This document shows, piece by piece, positions 45,867-54,789 of a stretch of 64,000 nucleotides of DNA (the stretch's first letter is position 1; every line of letters begins with the position of its first letter). The notes under the pieces were generated by a model that was not told the origin of the DNA, did no database searches, and worked only from the letters and a program-made list of their open reading frames with translations. Made by a program: the position numbers and the translations under genes. This DNA comes from Thioglobus_B sp964558405 (lineage in GTDB: Bacteria; Pseudomonadota; Gammaproteobacteria; PS1; Pseudothioglobaceae): the NCBI GenBank assembly GCA_964558405.1, contig CAZLDG010000002.1:1-64000 (forward strand), in the 5' to 3' direction.

Positions 45867-45875
45867 AACGTCCTA

Positions 45876-46346
45876 CTATAAAGACTGTGACAACTTGCCC
45901 AACATGTCTTTGTGAGCCTTGGCGTCTACTTCTTTATCCAGTACTGAATTCACACCTTGCATCACCAATGTTGAAACTTGCTCTCTAAGCTCATTACGAG
46001 CACGAATGGTGTCTTGCTCAATCTCGGCTTGGGCGTGTGCTTTTACTTTTTCCGCTTCTTGCGTTGCAACATCCTTGGCGTCTTCCACCATGGCTGATGC
46101 TTGTCGAGTCGCGTTAGCAATAATTTCAGCAGCCTGATCCTTAGAACGGTTCAGCACCTCTTGCGCTTGTTGCTGTGCCTCTTCTTGCTCCGCCATGCCG
46201 CGTTCAGCAGCTAAGATGCCGCTTTCAATGCGCTTTTTGCGCTCTTCCATGGCATTTAATAGCGGTGGCCAAACATACTTTTTAACCAAATAGATAAAAA
46301 TGAAAAATGCAATTGATTGACCAATTAATGTAGCATTTATGTTCAT
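45876..46346 (-). CDS. atpF: ATP synthase subunit b
   Basis: Peripheral stalk of F0, 156 residues. One N-terminal membrane helix (about 5-24, LIGQSIAFFIFIYLVKKYVW) followed by a long Ala/Glu/Gln-rich coiled coil (about 35-140). It lies between atpE and atpH as usual. A single b gene is present; no b' copy. Confidence 0.96.
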   Translation of the reverse strand: MNINATLIGQSIAFFIFIYLVKKYVWPPLLNAMEERKKRIESGILAAERGMAEQEEAQQQAQEVLNRSKDQAAEIIANATRQASAMVEDAKDVATQEAEKVKAHAQAEIEQDTIRARNELREQVSTLVMQGVNSVLDKEVDAKAHKDMLGKLSQSL

Positions 46347-46389
46347 AAGTCTGCCTTAATTATTTTGAAAAATAAAACCCTATTGATAC

Positions 46390-46626
46390 TTAAGCAACCG
46401 CAAATAGTACGTATAGACCTAGACCAACCGCAATCATTGGAACCGCGTCCACTAGACCCATGAAAATGAAGAACTGTGTTCTTAGCATTGGGATTAGCTC
46501 TGGCTGTCTAGCCGCGCCTTCTAGTACTTTCGCACCTAAAAGACCAATACCAATCGCAGCACCTAGAGCACCCATGCCCATCATAATACTACCCGCAATA
46601 TATAGGATTGCACTTGTTTCGTTCAT
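46390..46626 (-). CDS. atpE: ATP synthase subunit c
   Basis: Proton-carrying ring subunit, 78 residues, two membrane helices. The proton-binding acid is Asp60 in FMGLVDAVPMIAVG; the polar loop is ARQPEL. The residues around Asp60 do not show the Gln/Glu-Ser-Thr pattern of sodium-binding rings, so proton coupling is expected. Confidence 0.98.
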   Translation of the reverse strand: MNETSAILYIAGSIMMGMGALGAAIGIGLLGAKVLEGAARQPELIPMLRTQFFIFMGLVDAVPMIAVGLGLYVLFAVA

Positions 46627-46663
46627 TGTTTTTCTCCTGTGTTATTAATTAAAAATTAAAAAG

Positions 46664-47530
46664 TTAATGCTCTTTTTGATGAGCCATGTCCATATAAACA
46701 ATTGTTAGCGTCATAAAGATAAAGGCTTGCAAAGTAATAATCAAAATGTGGAACAATGCCCAGCCAATTTGCAATAGACCGCCAAAAATACCAAAGCCAA
46801 TACCAACGCTATACATAATCGCAATTAGAATGAAGATAATCTCACCCGCATACATATTACCAAATAGTCGCAACGCCAATGAAATCGGCTTAGAAATCAG
46901 TGCCACACCCTCTAGTAGTAAGTTTGCTGGCAAGCCTAGCTTACCAAACGGGTGGAACAATAGCTCAGATAGGAAACCACCCAGGCCTTTAACTTTAATA
47001 CTGTAATAAAGGATTAGCGCGAAGATTGAGAACGCCATACCAAAGGTGATGTTTGGATCAGTCGATGGTACCACTTTAAAGAAGGCGCTATGTGCATCGC
47101 CACCCATGGCAACTACACCCACTTCGAAAAGCTTTGGTAACCAGTCTACGGCGATCAAATCCATAAAGTTCATAAGGAAAATCCACACAAAAATAGTGAG
47201 CGACATTGGCGCCACTAAAGCGTTTTTACCTTTGAAAGAGTCACGCACACTAAAGTCAATAAACTCAATCACCATTTCAATAAAGTTTTGCATGCCGCTT
47301 GGCACGCCGGTGGTGGCTTTTTTCACCGCTGAACGGAAAATAAAGAAGAAAGCCAATGCGGTTGCCAATGACCAGAACATCGAATCCACGTTGATCGACC
47401 AAAAGCCCATGGCTTGTGCCTCAGCAGCATTGTGGGCAAAACCCCAAGTGCCGTCTGGAAGTTGGCCGTAAGTAAGGTTCTGCAGGTGGTGTTTAATATA
47501 CCCTGAAGCTGTTAGTGTTTCGCTTGACAT
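46664..47530 (-). CDS. atpB: ATP synthase subunit a
   Basis: Membrane stator carrying the proton half-channels, 288 residues. Essential Arg221 lies in SLALRLFGNMYAGE. Five to six membrane helices are visible. It overlaps the atpI end by 19 bases. Confidence 0.97.
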   Translation of the reverse strand: MSSETLTASGYIKHHLQNLTYGQLPDGTWGFAHNAAEAQAMGFWSINVDSMFWSLATALAFFFIFRSAVKKATTGVPSGMQNFIEMVIEFIDFSVRDSFKGKNALVAPMSLTIFVWIFLMNFMDLIAVDWLPKLFEVGVVAMGGDAHSAFFKVVPSTDPNITFGMAFSIFALILYYSIKVKGLGGFLSELLFHPFGKLGLPANLLLEGVALISKPISLALRLFGNMYAGEIIFILIAIMYSVGIGFGIFGGLLQIGWALFHILIITLQAFIFMTLTIVYMDMAHQKEH

Positions 47531-47775
47531 TTTAAAAAATAAACCAGACTTAAATTAATTACAAAAAAACTCAATAATACTGTTAATGGATCAAAGCGCA
47601 TCATCGCCAAGGCCAATAAAATACCGACCAATGCCAAACGCTCAATTAATGATAATCTGGCCAGGTTAACAACTTGCTTAGGAACTGTAATATTCTTACG
47701 TTTTAATTGACGCATTCGCCAACACAGCAGCAGTTGATTAACAACAGCGATTACAAGTCCCGCGACTATTCCCAT
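47512..47775 (-). CDS. atpI: ATP synthase subunit I
   Basis: A small membrane protein of about 87 residues with three or four helices that heads the operon and helps c-ring assembly in other bacteria. ATG 47775 is preferred; a GTG at 47796 would place the TATAAT at 47784-47789 inside the gene. No Shine-Dalgarno is seen. The sequence is diverged, and identity rests partly on position ahead of atpB. Confidence 0.8.
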   Translation of the reverse strand: MGIVAGLVIAVVNQLLLCWRMRQLKRKNITVPKQVVNLARLSLIERLALVGILLALAMMRFDPLTVLLSFFVINLSLVYFLKCQAKH

Positions 47776-47783
47776 TTGGCTGT

Positions 47784-47789
47784 GAATTA
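47784..47789 (-). promoter_or_regulatory. Possible atp operon -10
   Basis: Minus-strand TATAAT 8 bases before the preferred atpI ATG. No good -35 is present. If used, the atpI message would be almost leaderless, so a promoter farther upstream is also possible. Confidence 0.3.
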
Positions 47790-47815
47790 TACACACTTTA
47801 AATAAGCGCTTTTAG

Positions 47816-47858
47816 AAAAAAAATTCCACCCTGTGAAAAAAAAATCCACTCTATGAAG
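47816..47858 (+). repeat. Tandem 22-base repeat ahead of sqr
   Basis: Two imperfect copies in tandem: an A-run followed by TTCCACCCTGTGAA, then an A-run followed by ATCCACTCTATGAA. They lie between atpI and the sqr promoter, about 55-95 bases upstream of its -35, where an activator could bind. Confidence 0.5.
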
Positions 47859-47910
47859 AAGAAAATCTCTGGGTTTTTCACGGCTGAATACGCGGGTATT
47901 GGCCCTCTAT

Positions 47911-47939
47911 TTGACAACTGTGGATTTCAGTGAATAATA
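47911..47939 (+). promoter_or_regulatory. sqr promoter
   Basis: Perfect -35 TTGACA (47911-47916), 17-base spacer, ATAATA (47934-47939). It lies about 39 bases ahead of the ATG at 47978. AGGAGA (47968-47973) is a good ribosome site for that start. Confidence 0.7.
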
Positions 47940-47977
47940 GGACTCGGGGAGTTGAGAAAACTTTTGAGGAGAAGAGA

Positions 47978-49267
47978 ATGGCGCATGTTGTTGTAATTGG
48001 CGCAAGCACTGGCGGCTTGCCGTTTGCCTATGACATTAAAAAAACCCTAGGCAAAGATCACCAGGTAACGGTTATTTCCAATAACCCGAATTTTAACTTT
48101 ATTCCATCGAACCCTTGGGTGGCAGTAGGCTGGCGTAGTGAAGACGATATTAGTTTCGAGCTCGCACCACGCCTCAAACGCAAAGGTATCGAGCTGATTG
48201 TTGGCGAGGCCACTGAAATTAAGCCTGATGACAATCAAGTAATGGTTGGAGATCAGAGTGTTGATTACGACTACTTAGTCTTAGCCACTGGCCCCAAACT
48301 GGCCTTTGATGAGGTTGAAGGCTTGGGTCCTGAGGGTCATAGTGTGTCCATTTGTACCACCGCGCATGCCAAAGTTGCCTCGGACGAGTGGGAAACCTTC
48401 TGTGCCAATGGTGGTGGTCCAATTGTGGTGGGCGCGGTGCAAGGCGCCTCTTGTTTTGGCCCGGCCTATGAATTTGCCACCATTATGGATACCGATCTGA
48501 AAAAACGCGGTATTCGTGACAAATGTCCCATTACCTTTGTCACTGCCGAGCCTTATATTGGCCATTTGGGCCTGGGTGGCGTGGGTGACTCCAAGGGCTT
48601 AATGGAATCAGAATTCAGACATCGTCATATTAAGTGGATTACCAATGCCAAAGTGGCTTCTATTGCTGCTGATACGGTAGTAGTCGAGGAGGTTAATGAG
48701 GCCGGAGAGATAATTAAAACCCATGAGGTACCAACCAAACACACAATGATGTTGCCGGCCTTTAAAGGTGTGGACACCGTGGCCAAATTGGCTGAGGTTG
48801 ATAGCGGTTATGTCAATCCACGTGGCTTTGTGATGGTCAATGACTACCAACAATCACCGGTTAAAGACAATATCTTTTCCCTGGGTGTGAACATCGCCAT
48901 CCCACCGGTTGAGGCGACGCCAGTAATGTGTGGTACGCCAAAAACTGGTTATATGATTGAATCGATGGTCACGGCGATTGTGCACAATATTGAAGAGATG
49001 GTTGCCGGCCAAGCGCCAAGCCACAAACCAACCTGGAATGCGGTGTGTATTGCTGATATGGGCGATACCGGTGCGGCGTTTGTAGCCATGCCACAAATTC
49101 CACCGCGCAACGTCACCTGGGCCAAAAAAGGCAAAATGATGCACCTGGCAAAAATTGCCTTTGAAAAGTTTTTCATCCGCAACATGAAAACCGGCAACTC
49201 CGAGCCTTCTTATCAGAAATATATTTTCAAGATGTTGGGCATTGAGCGCTTGAAAAAAGACAACTAA
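47978..49267 (+). CDS. sqr: Sulfide:quinone oxidoreductase
   Basis: A membrane-associated FAD enzyme that oxidises sulfide to sulfane sulfur and passes electrons to quinone. The 429-residue protein has the N-terminal FAD motif VVIGASTGGLP, a second LVLATGPK, and three cysteines Cys126 (SICTTAHA), Cys159 (QGASCFGPAYEF) and Cys318 (PVMCGTPKTGYM), at places matching the three catalytic cysteines of A. ferrooxidans SQR. A basic amphipathic C-terminus (about 370-425) fits membrane attachment. ATG 47978 is set by the AGGAGA site. It has its own promoter and terminator. A flavocytochrome c sulfide dehydrogenase is unlikely since there is no export signal. The SQR subtype is not settled. Confidence 0.9.
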   Translation: MAHVVVIGASTGGLPFAYDIKKTLGKDHQVTVISNNPNFNFIPSNPWVAVGWRSEDDISFELAPRLKRKGIELIVGEATEIKPDDNQVMVGDQSVDYDYLVLATGPKLAFDEVEGLGPEGHSVSICTTAHAKVASDEWETFCANGGGPIVVGAVQGASCFGPAYEFATIMDTDLKKRGIRDKCPITFVTAEPYIGHLGLGGVGDSKGLMESEFRHRHIKWITNAKVASIAADTVVVEEVNEAGEIIKTHEVPTKHTMMLPAFKGVDTVAKLAEVDSGYVNPRGFVMVNDYQQSPVKDNIFSLGVNIAIPPVEATPVMCGTPKTGYMIESMVTAIVHNIEEMVAGQAPSHKPTWNAVCIADMGDTGAAFVAMPQIPPRNVTWAKKGKMMHLAKIAFEKFFIRNMKTGNSEPSYQKYIFKMLGIERLKKDN

Positions 49268-49270
49268 ACA

Positions 49271-49293
49271 AAAAGCCGCGAATAGCGGCTTTT
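49271..49293. terminator. Bidirectional terminator between sqr and recN
   Basis: Stem AAAAGCCGC-N5-GCGGCTTTT followed by TT on the plus strand and by a T-rich side on the minus strand. It lies 3 bases past the sqr stop and 12 bases past the recN stop. Confidence 0.92.
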
Positions 49294-49305
49294 TTATTGA
49301 GCGCT

Positions 49306-50967
49306 TTAGTTCGAGGCGCTGATCATTTCCTGCGCAGCGTGTAGCGCCTTATCACTAATAGAGGCACCCGAGAGAATTCTAGCCACCTCCTGTACACGCT
49401 GCTCAGCAGAGAGCTTATCGAGCGTGGTACTAGCACCCTCGGCGCTTTGGGTCTTATGCACCTTAAGATGCTGATCGCCAAATGAAGCCACTTGCGCCAG
49501 GTGGGTAATACACAGCACTTGATAATGCTTAGAGAGTGATTTGAGTTTTTGTCCGACCACCTCAGCTACTGCGCCACTAATGCCCACATCCACTTCATCA
49601 AAAACAATAGTCGGCGTGTATTCGCTGTCACTGCCCACCACAGAAATGGCCAATGAGATGCGTGATAATTCGCCACCTGAGGCAATCTTTTTCAACGCTT
49701 TAGGTGTTTGTCCCATGTTGGTACGCACTAAAAACTCCGCCTGCTCCGCCCCGCCTAAATGCACACCAGGGGCTTTATCGACTAAGGCCACGCTAAACTC
49801 ACTACCAGGCATGCCCAATACTTGCATGACCTCGCTCACCTGCTTGGAGAGTTGTTGTGCTTGCTCGCGGCGCGTCTGCGTTAAGCGCAAAGCCAGCGTT
49901 TGATATTGTTGCGCCATCTCATCTAAGCGCTGACGCATCTCAACAATCGAGCTAGAAGCACCGGCCGTATCCGCTAGCTTTTGAGCAATGTCTGCCTGCA
50001 CCTCTAGTAACCCCTCCAATTGACAATTGTGCTTTCTGCTAAGCTCGTGCAACTCAGAGATTCTAGCTTCTAGGTTTTGCATATGCTCTTCATCAACATT
50101 TAGATGGTTGAGGTAATTATTGAGCTCATACACTGCCTCTTGAGTTTGCACTTGCGCACTGGTAAGTAGTTCACTGGCCTCACTAAGCTTAGGATCTAGC
50201 TCCTGGGTTTTTGACAAAGCATAACTAAGGTGAGAGAGCTGGGCGTTGGCACCGGTTTCGGCCTCTAGTTGATTCAGCGTATTAGAAACCTCAAGCACCA
50301 AAGACTTGGCATTGCTACTGGTCTTGTATTCAGCCTCAATGCTGTTCAGCTCATCTGCATTTAATGCTGCCGCTTCCAGTTCGCCCAGTTGGTGCTGATA
50401 TAGCTCCTGCTGTTGCAATAGAGCACTTTGATTGGTTTGTACTGTCTCAATCTCAAGCGCCAGTGTTCTATGGGTTCTGGCCAGCTCGTTGAGTTGAGTC
50501 AGTAGCGCCTGATTGTTGGCGTATCCATCTAATAGGTTAAGCTGTTCGACGGGCTTCAATAATAATTGATGTTCGTTCTGGCCATGCATATCCACCAAAT
50601 GCTCGCCTACTGATCTTAATACTGCAAGTGGCATACTCGACCCGTTGATAAAGGCTTTAGAACGCCCATCAGCACCAATCACCCGGCGCAAGATGCACTC
50701 GTCGTCCGTCTCCAGTGCCTGCTGCTCCAGTAGTGCTTGTAGTCTTTTATTGCCCTCCACAGCAAAGGTGGCACTGATATCAGCACGCGTACATCCACTG
50801 CGCACCATCGACTTATCAGCACGTGCACCCAAGGCCAGATTCAGTGAGTTTAACAAGACCGACTTACCCGCACCGGTCTCACCGGTAATCACGCTCATGC
50901 CCGAGTCGAATGTCACCTCGAGGTCTTCTACCACCGCCAAGTTTTGTATGGATAACGCTAAGAGCAT
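49306..50967 (-). CDS. recN: DNA repair protein RecN
   Basis: SMC-like ATPase acting in double-strand break repair. The 553-residue protein has Walker A GETGAGKS (29-36), long coiled coils (about 155-365) and the C-terminal signature LSRISLAISVV with Walker B TIVFDEVDVGISG. It is separated from nadK by 7 bases. No LexA-type box is seen ahead of the operon. Confidence 0.96.
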   Translation of the reverse strand: MLLALSIQNLAVVEDLEVTFDSGMSVITGETGAGKSVLLNSLNLALGARADKSMVRSGCTRADISATFAVEGNKRLQALLEQQALETDDECILRRVIGADGRSKAFINGSSMPLAVLRSVGEHLVDMHGQNEHQLLLKPVEQLNLLDGYANNQALLTQLNELARTHRTLALEIETVQTNQSALLQQQELYQHQLGELEAAALNADELNSIEAEYKTSSNAKSLVLEVSNTLNQLEAETGANAQLSHLSYALSKTQELDPKLSEASELLTSAQVQTQEAVYELNNYLNHLNVDEEHMQNLEARISELHELSRKHNCQLEGLLEVQADIAQKLADTAGASSSIVEMRQRLDEMAQQYQTLALRLTQTRREQAQQLSKQVSEVMQVLGMPGSEFSVALVDKAPGVHLGGAEQAEFLVRTNMGQTPKALKKIASGGELSRISLAISVVGSDSEYTPTIVFDEVDVGISGAVAEVVGQKLKSLSKHYQVLCITHLAQVASFGDQHLKVHKTQSAEGASTTLDKLSAEQRVQEVARILSGASISDKALHAAQEMISASN

Positions 50968-50974
50968 GTTTTGC

Positions 50975-51796
50975 TTAGGTTAGTTTGGAGCCCCAATGCA
51001 GTTTTGAACGTACAATCTCAAAATAATCATAGTCCTTAGGGTGCAGCAAATGAATAAAGCTATTATGCTGACGTACGCGCAGGTCTTGGCCTGGAGCAAT
51101 GGTGAACGAGCTTTGGCCATCAAAACTCACCGTCGCCCCATCATCAATGTCCTTAATACGCACCACAATCTCTGAGCCGCCTGGCACCAATAGTGGTCGA
51201 TGACTCATGGTATGTGGACAAATCGACACCAAACCAATAGCATTCACGCCAGGATGCATAATAGGGCCGCCGCTTGATAAGGCATAGGCTGTAGAACCGG
51301 TTGGTGTGGTTACGATCATGCCGTCTGCACGTTGGTTGTTGACAAACTTATCATCAACGAACACCTCAAATTCAATCATGCGCAGACTCTTCTTGCGATG
51401 CAAGACCGCGTCATTGAGCGCCAAGTGTGACTCCAATACCTGTGAACCCTCAAGCAGTTGACACGAAAGCAGACAACGATCCTCTTTGGTAAACTCGCCC
51501 GCCAACACTTGGCCAACAATCTCCAGCATATTATCAACCGAGACATCGGCCAGAAAGCCTAAACGCCCTAAGTTAATGCCCAGAATTGGAATGTTATGGT
51601 CAACAAAAGTACGCGCTGTATTTAACAAGGTGCCATCACCGCCTAACACAATCACCAAGTCGGCTGATTCAGCAATCGCCTCATCGGCAAATACTGTGCT
51701 AACCCCTTGCGTATCTAGATAAGCCACCAGTTTCTCGGCAGTATTTTCACTAACGTCGTCTTGTGGTTTGGTAATAATGCCAATTGTGTTAAACAT
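50975..51796 (-). CDS. nadK: NAD kinase
   Basis: Phosphorylates NAD to NADP. The 273-residue protein has the GGDGTLLNTAR motif (52-62), with Asp54, and the second conserved region TPTGSTAYALSSGGPIMHP. nadK-recN adjacency is common in gammaproteobacteria. It is divergent from grpE. Confidence 0.96.
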   Translation of the reverse strand: MFNTIGIITKPQDDVSENTAEKLVAYLDTQGVSTVFADEAIAESADLVIVLGGDGTLLNTARTFVDHNIPILGINLGRLGFLADVSVDNMLEIVGQVLAGEFTKEDRCLLSCQLLEGSQVLESHLALNDAVLHRKKSLRMIEFEVFVDDKFVNNQRADGMIVTTPTGSTAYALSSGGPIMHPGVNAIGLVSICPHTMSHRPLLVPGGSEIVVRIKDIDDGATVSFDGQSSFTIAPGQDLRVRQHNSFIHLLHPKDYDYFEIVRSKLHWGSKLT

Positions 51797-51823
51797 GGTT
51801 TGTATTATTTTTTAAAATAAGCG

Positions 51824-51853
51824 TTGATTTGTCTAAAATAGACACTATATAAC
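51824..51853 (+). promoter_or_regulatory. grpE promoter region with 15-bp palindrome
   Basis: TTGATT (51824-51829) and TATATAAC (51846-51853) could be -35 and -10 with 16-18 bases between. The perfect inverted repeat TGTCTA-AAA-TAGACA (51830-51844) fills the spacer, a position where a bound protein would block the promoter. No clear heat-shock sigma-32 or CIRCE element is seen. Confidence 0.45.
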
Positions 51854-51884
51854 GGGTAAATATACATCAATTGAACAACAAATA

Positions 51885-52430
51885 ATGACTAAAAAACAAA
51901 GTGAAACGCCGATTGAAGAGCCAAACGACAAAAACCCAGAGGCTCAAGCAGATGAAACTCCCAGTGTTGAAGATTTACAAGCGCAATTAACAGAAGCACA
52001 ACAGTCTGCTAAAGACAATTGGGACAAGGTATTACGCGCCCAAGCTGAAATGGAAAACCTCAAACGTCGCAGCGCCAAAGATGTTGAGAATGCCCACAAA
52101 TATGCGCTGGATGGTTTTGTTAAAGCCTTGTTAGAGGTTAAAGATTCTCTGAGCATGGGACTGAAATCTGCACAAGAAGAGCAGGCCAATATTGAGAACA
52201 TTATTGAAGGTCTGGAGATGACTGATAAGGTATTTATCTCTACCCTAGAAAAATTTGGCGTTGAAGCGCTCAATCCAGCAGGCGAGGCTTTTAATCCAGA
52301 ATTTCACGAAGCGGTTACCATGGTACCAATGCCCAATCAAGACTCTAATACGGTCTTGGAAGTGGTACAAGTTGGCTTTACCTTAAATGGTCGCCTGGTG
52401 CGTCCTGCAATGGTAGTCGTGGTTCAGTAG
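51885..52430 (+). CDS. grpE: Nucleotide exchange factor GrpE
   Basis: Releases ADP from DnaK. The 181-residue protein has an acidic, disordered N-terminus, a long helix (about 28-85, AELENLKRR-type AEMENLKRRSAKD) and the C-terminal beta domain with FNPEFHEAVTMVP and VVQVGFTLNGRLVRPAMVVV. dnaK and dnaJ are not adjacent; the next gene is an inserted-looking DUF262 gene on the other strand. Confidence 0.97.
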   Translation: MTKKQSETPIEEPNDKNPEAQADETPSVEDLQAQLTEAQQSAKDNWDKVLRAQAEMENLKRRSAKDVENAHKYALDGFVKALLEVKDSLSMGLKSAQEEQANIENIIEGLEMTDKVFISTLEKFGVEALNPAGEAFNPEFHEAVTMVPMPNQDSNTVLEVVQVGFTLNGRLVRPAMVVVVQ

Positions 52431-52529
52431 CAATTATGTAAAAATAAGATCAAACCACATTCAAAGAAAAAGTTAAGCGTATAGAGGCCAGTATAAGCTG
52501 GACTTAAGCAAGAACTCTAATCATATTTA

Positions 52530-54440
52530 TTATCTTATAACTGGAGGATTAAACTCCCAAATCTTAGTATAGGCTTCTATGGCAAGATTGTCAGACCTCT
52601 CCTTAATTCTCTCTTGACCCCAGTCCTCAAACGAACCATGCTTATTAATCTGCTCCTCAAAAAAGAATCTGTTTTGGTTAAACTTGTTGTATTCGCCCTT
52701 ACTCTGTAGAAAATTATACTTTTCTTGTGGTGTTTTGCTTCCCAGGCTAGAATTGACATTCTTGTCTAGTGCAATTAAATTTCCTATGTTGTTACACCAG
52801 GACGGGGTGTCTTTTGTATTTGCCTTTATCTTTGCCTGATCTTGAGAATACCAATGCTCGATTGTTACATCTGTCTTTTGATACGGCAAATGAGCATAGT
52901 AAACCCTAACCCTGTCGCTTTTTGATATTTTTTTGTAATCTCTATCGACCGCGTTAAATCTATCTAAAATATAATACAAACCTTTATTATTACTGGAAAG
53001 GTTGTACTCTATTTCAGAAAATCTAGCCACAAACTCATCTTTTGTAGCAATCTTTTCTCTCAGCGCCTTATACAAACCACTCAAATTGTCTTTAAATTGA
53101 TCCTCGTCCGTAGAGTTAGAAAACTTGTTAGCATAATTGGAATATAGCTTCTCTACCTCATTGCCAACTCTGTCTAAAATATAATTGTTTATAAAGTGGT
53201 AATTTTCCAGCGACTCAAAAAATAAAACTAAGGTTTTTCTATACTTATTGTCTTTGTCTAAGCCCAACAAGTAATACTTTTTAATAACAGACCAAATTAA
53301 TGGGGTTGCTTGAGTAACCCCAAATAAATTTAAGCCATCAATGGCTCGATATATTCGATTTAACCTGTCATGACTAGTGGAAGAAGGCAACTTGTCTTCA
53401 ATGCCAGTATTTGCTAATCCCCTTATAATGGGTATTAAGGAGTCTTCATTTTCAATCTTATTTATTGCATTATAAAAATTAGAAAATTCATCTAAATTAA
53501 TCAACAGCTCAATTGCAGCGTCCTCTTTATTGCCGCTAGATCCTACATACAGGCCCTTTAGCCCATTAAACAATTTTGAGGATGTTATATGTCCATTGAT
53601 GCTTATATAAAAATATTTAAGCATTCTTGTAAGGTTGTTGTTTGATTTTTCAGCAATATCATCCCAATAGCTTACTATCTCTTCTGAATCAGGATGGTTT
53701 GCAAATAGGTGTGCCTTTAATAGGTCAGACACCTCAAGATTTTTTCCACGGGAATTGGTTCTTTCAAAAAATAAATAAGCCTCTTGAAAGTCTGAAAGGG
53801 TAATCTTAATAAATGTAAGATGATTGATTACGCGATTAAGTGTTGAGTAATCATTGTCATTAACAAGCAACTCATCAATTCTATTTAAGAAGAAATCATA
53901 AATGGGTCTGATTCTATTTGTCTGGCGCTTAACTCCTTTTTTGCCTATTTTTTCAGGAAAATCACCACCCCAATCTTGATCACTAATATAATTAAAAATA
54001 TCTGATATTGACGATGCTGCAGTAAACCTATATCCATCAACCTCACCAGTATCTCTATTTTCAAAAACCAAGCTTTCATCAATACGAGCTACAACACGAT
54101 TGATCTTTTCTTTATTGGTCTTCTCCCTAAGTTTTTTTAACCAAGATCTAAATGCAATTAACAAAATAAAAATTGTTGTGATTCTTTGTTGCCCATCAAC
54201 AATTTGAAAAGTATCGCTATTCTCAGGATTGCATAAAATTAAGTTGCCGAGAAATAATCCATTCTTACTTGAGCCTCTTTGAATATCAAAATAATGTTCT
54301 TCTAAATCCTGCCAAAATTCTTCAATTTCACTTCCGGTTTTCCAAACATAATCCCTTTGATAGTCAGGAACCTTTATAAGGTTATTTCCAAGACCTGATA
54401 TAAAATCCTTAAACTCTATAGTATCTGTATCTAAATTCAT
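52530..54440 (-). CDS. DUF262/DUF1524 protein, GmrSD-type restriction endonuclease-like
   Basis: A 636-residue soluble protein. The N-terminal DUF262 (ParB/Srx-like nucleotidase) part has VPDYQRDYVW (24-33) and the DGQQR motif (82-86). The C-terminal DUF1524 HNH-type nuclease part has IEHWYSQDQ (His519), NNIGNLIALDKNVNSSLGSK (about 540-559). Families with this pair (GmrSD, BrxU, SspE-like) restrict phage DNA, often with modified bases. It stands alone between grpE and adk. Its reading frame is clearly richer in A+T and in Asn, Ile, Lys codons than its neighbours, a sign of transfer. ATG 54440 is preferred over TTG 54467. No partner gene or methylase is present. Confidence 0.85.
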   Translation of the reverse strand: MNLDTDTIEFKDFISGLGNNLIKVPDYQRDYVWKTGSEIEEFWQDLEEHYFDIQRGSSKNGLFLGNLILCNPENSDTFQIVDGQQRITTIFILLIAFRSWLKKLREKTNKEKINRVVARIDESLVFENRDTGEVDGYRFTAASSISDIFNYISDQDWGGDFPEKIGKKGVKRQTNRIRPIYDFFLNRIDELLVNDNDYSTLNRVINHLTFIKITLSDFQEAYLFFERTNSRGKNLEVSDLLKAHLFANHPDSEEIVSYWDDIAEKSNNNLTRMLKYFYISINGHITSSKLFNGLKGLYVGSSGNKEDAAIELLINLDEFSNFYNAINKIENEDSLIPIIRGLANTGIEDKLPSSTSHDRLNRIYRAIDGLNLFGVTQATPLIWSVIKKYYLLGLDKDNKYRKTLVLFFESLENYHFINNYILDRVGNEVEKLYSNYANKFSNSTDEDQFKDNLSGLYKALREKIATKDEFVARFSEIEYNLSSNNKGLYYILDRFNAVDRDYKKISKSDRVRVYYAHLPYQKTDVTIEHWYSQDQAKIKANTKDTPSWCNNIGNLIALDKNVNSSLGSKTPQEKYNFLQSKGEYNKFNQNRFFFEEQINKHGSFEDWGQERIKERSDNLAIEAYTKIWEFNPPVIR

Positions 54441-54789
54441 AGTTAAAGCCTGGCTACTGTTAAACAATTCGAATTACAAATTATATTTCTAATTACACAG
54501 CAAATAAATTTAATTCATAAACACCATAACAAAAAACCCAAAAGACAGCTTTTCAACAATAAAAAGTCCTTATTTTTGGCATAAATAACGCTATTTTCAG
54601 TATCAAAAAGATGTTTTTTAGCTAGTAACAGGGGTCTTTTAAAATGCACGGTTTTGACTACTAGTTCTTAATGGCTGTTAATACATTTATAAGTTTATGA
54701 TATAATTTTCGCTCAATTTTGACCTCAGAGAATTAAGACTAATTAAAGATATGGGGCTGAATTTTATTAACCACTATTAAGGAAATATT
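54441..54789. other. AT-rich intergenic region between the DUF262 gene and adk
   Basis: Holds a minus-strand TATAAT (54480-54485) as a possible -10 for the DUF262 gene, a 10-bp palindrome AATTCGAATT (54466-54475), and the plus-strand adk promoter at 54678-54706. The part 54500-54670 is AT-rich with no RNA gene or coding sequence that I can recognise; it may mark an insertion junction. Confidence 0.6.
54678..54706 (+). promoter_or_regulatory. adk promoter
   Basis: TTAATA (54678-54683), 17 bases, perfect TATAAT (54701-54706) with TGA in front, an extended -10. The leader is about 75 bases and ends with AAGGAAAT as ribosome site before the ATG at 54790. Confidence 0.7.

Noticed and set aside
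47046..47471. A 141-residue plus-strand open frame
   Set aside because: It is the antisense shadow of atpB, which is certain.
47930..47977. A longer N-terminus for the sulfide:quinone oxidoreductase
   Set aside because: The extra 16 codons overlap the -10 element and the AGGAGA ribosome site, and the FAD motif sits at the expected place when starting at 47978.
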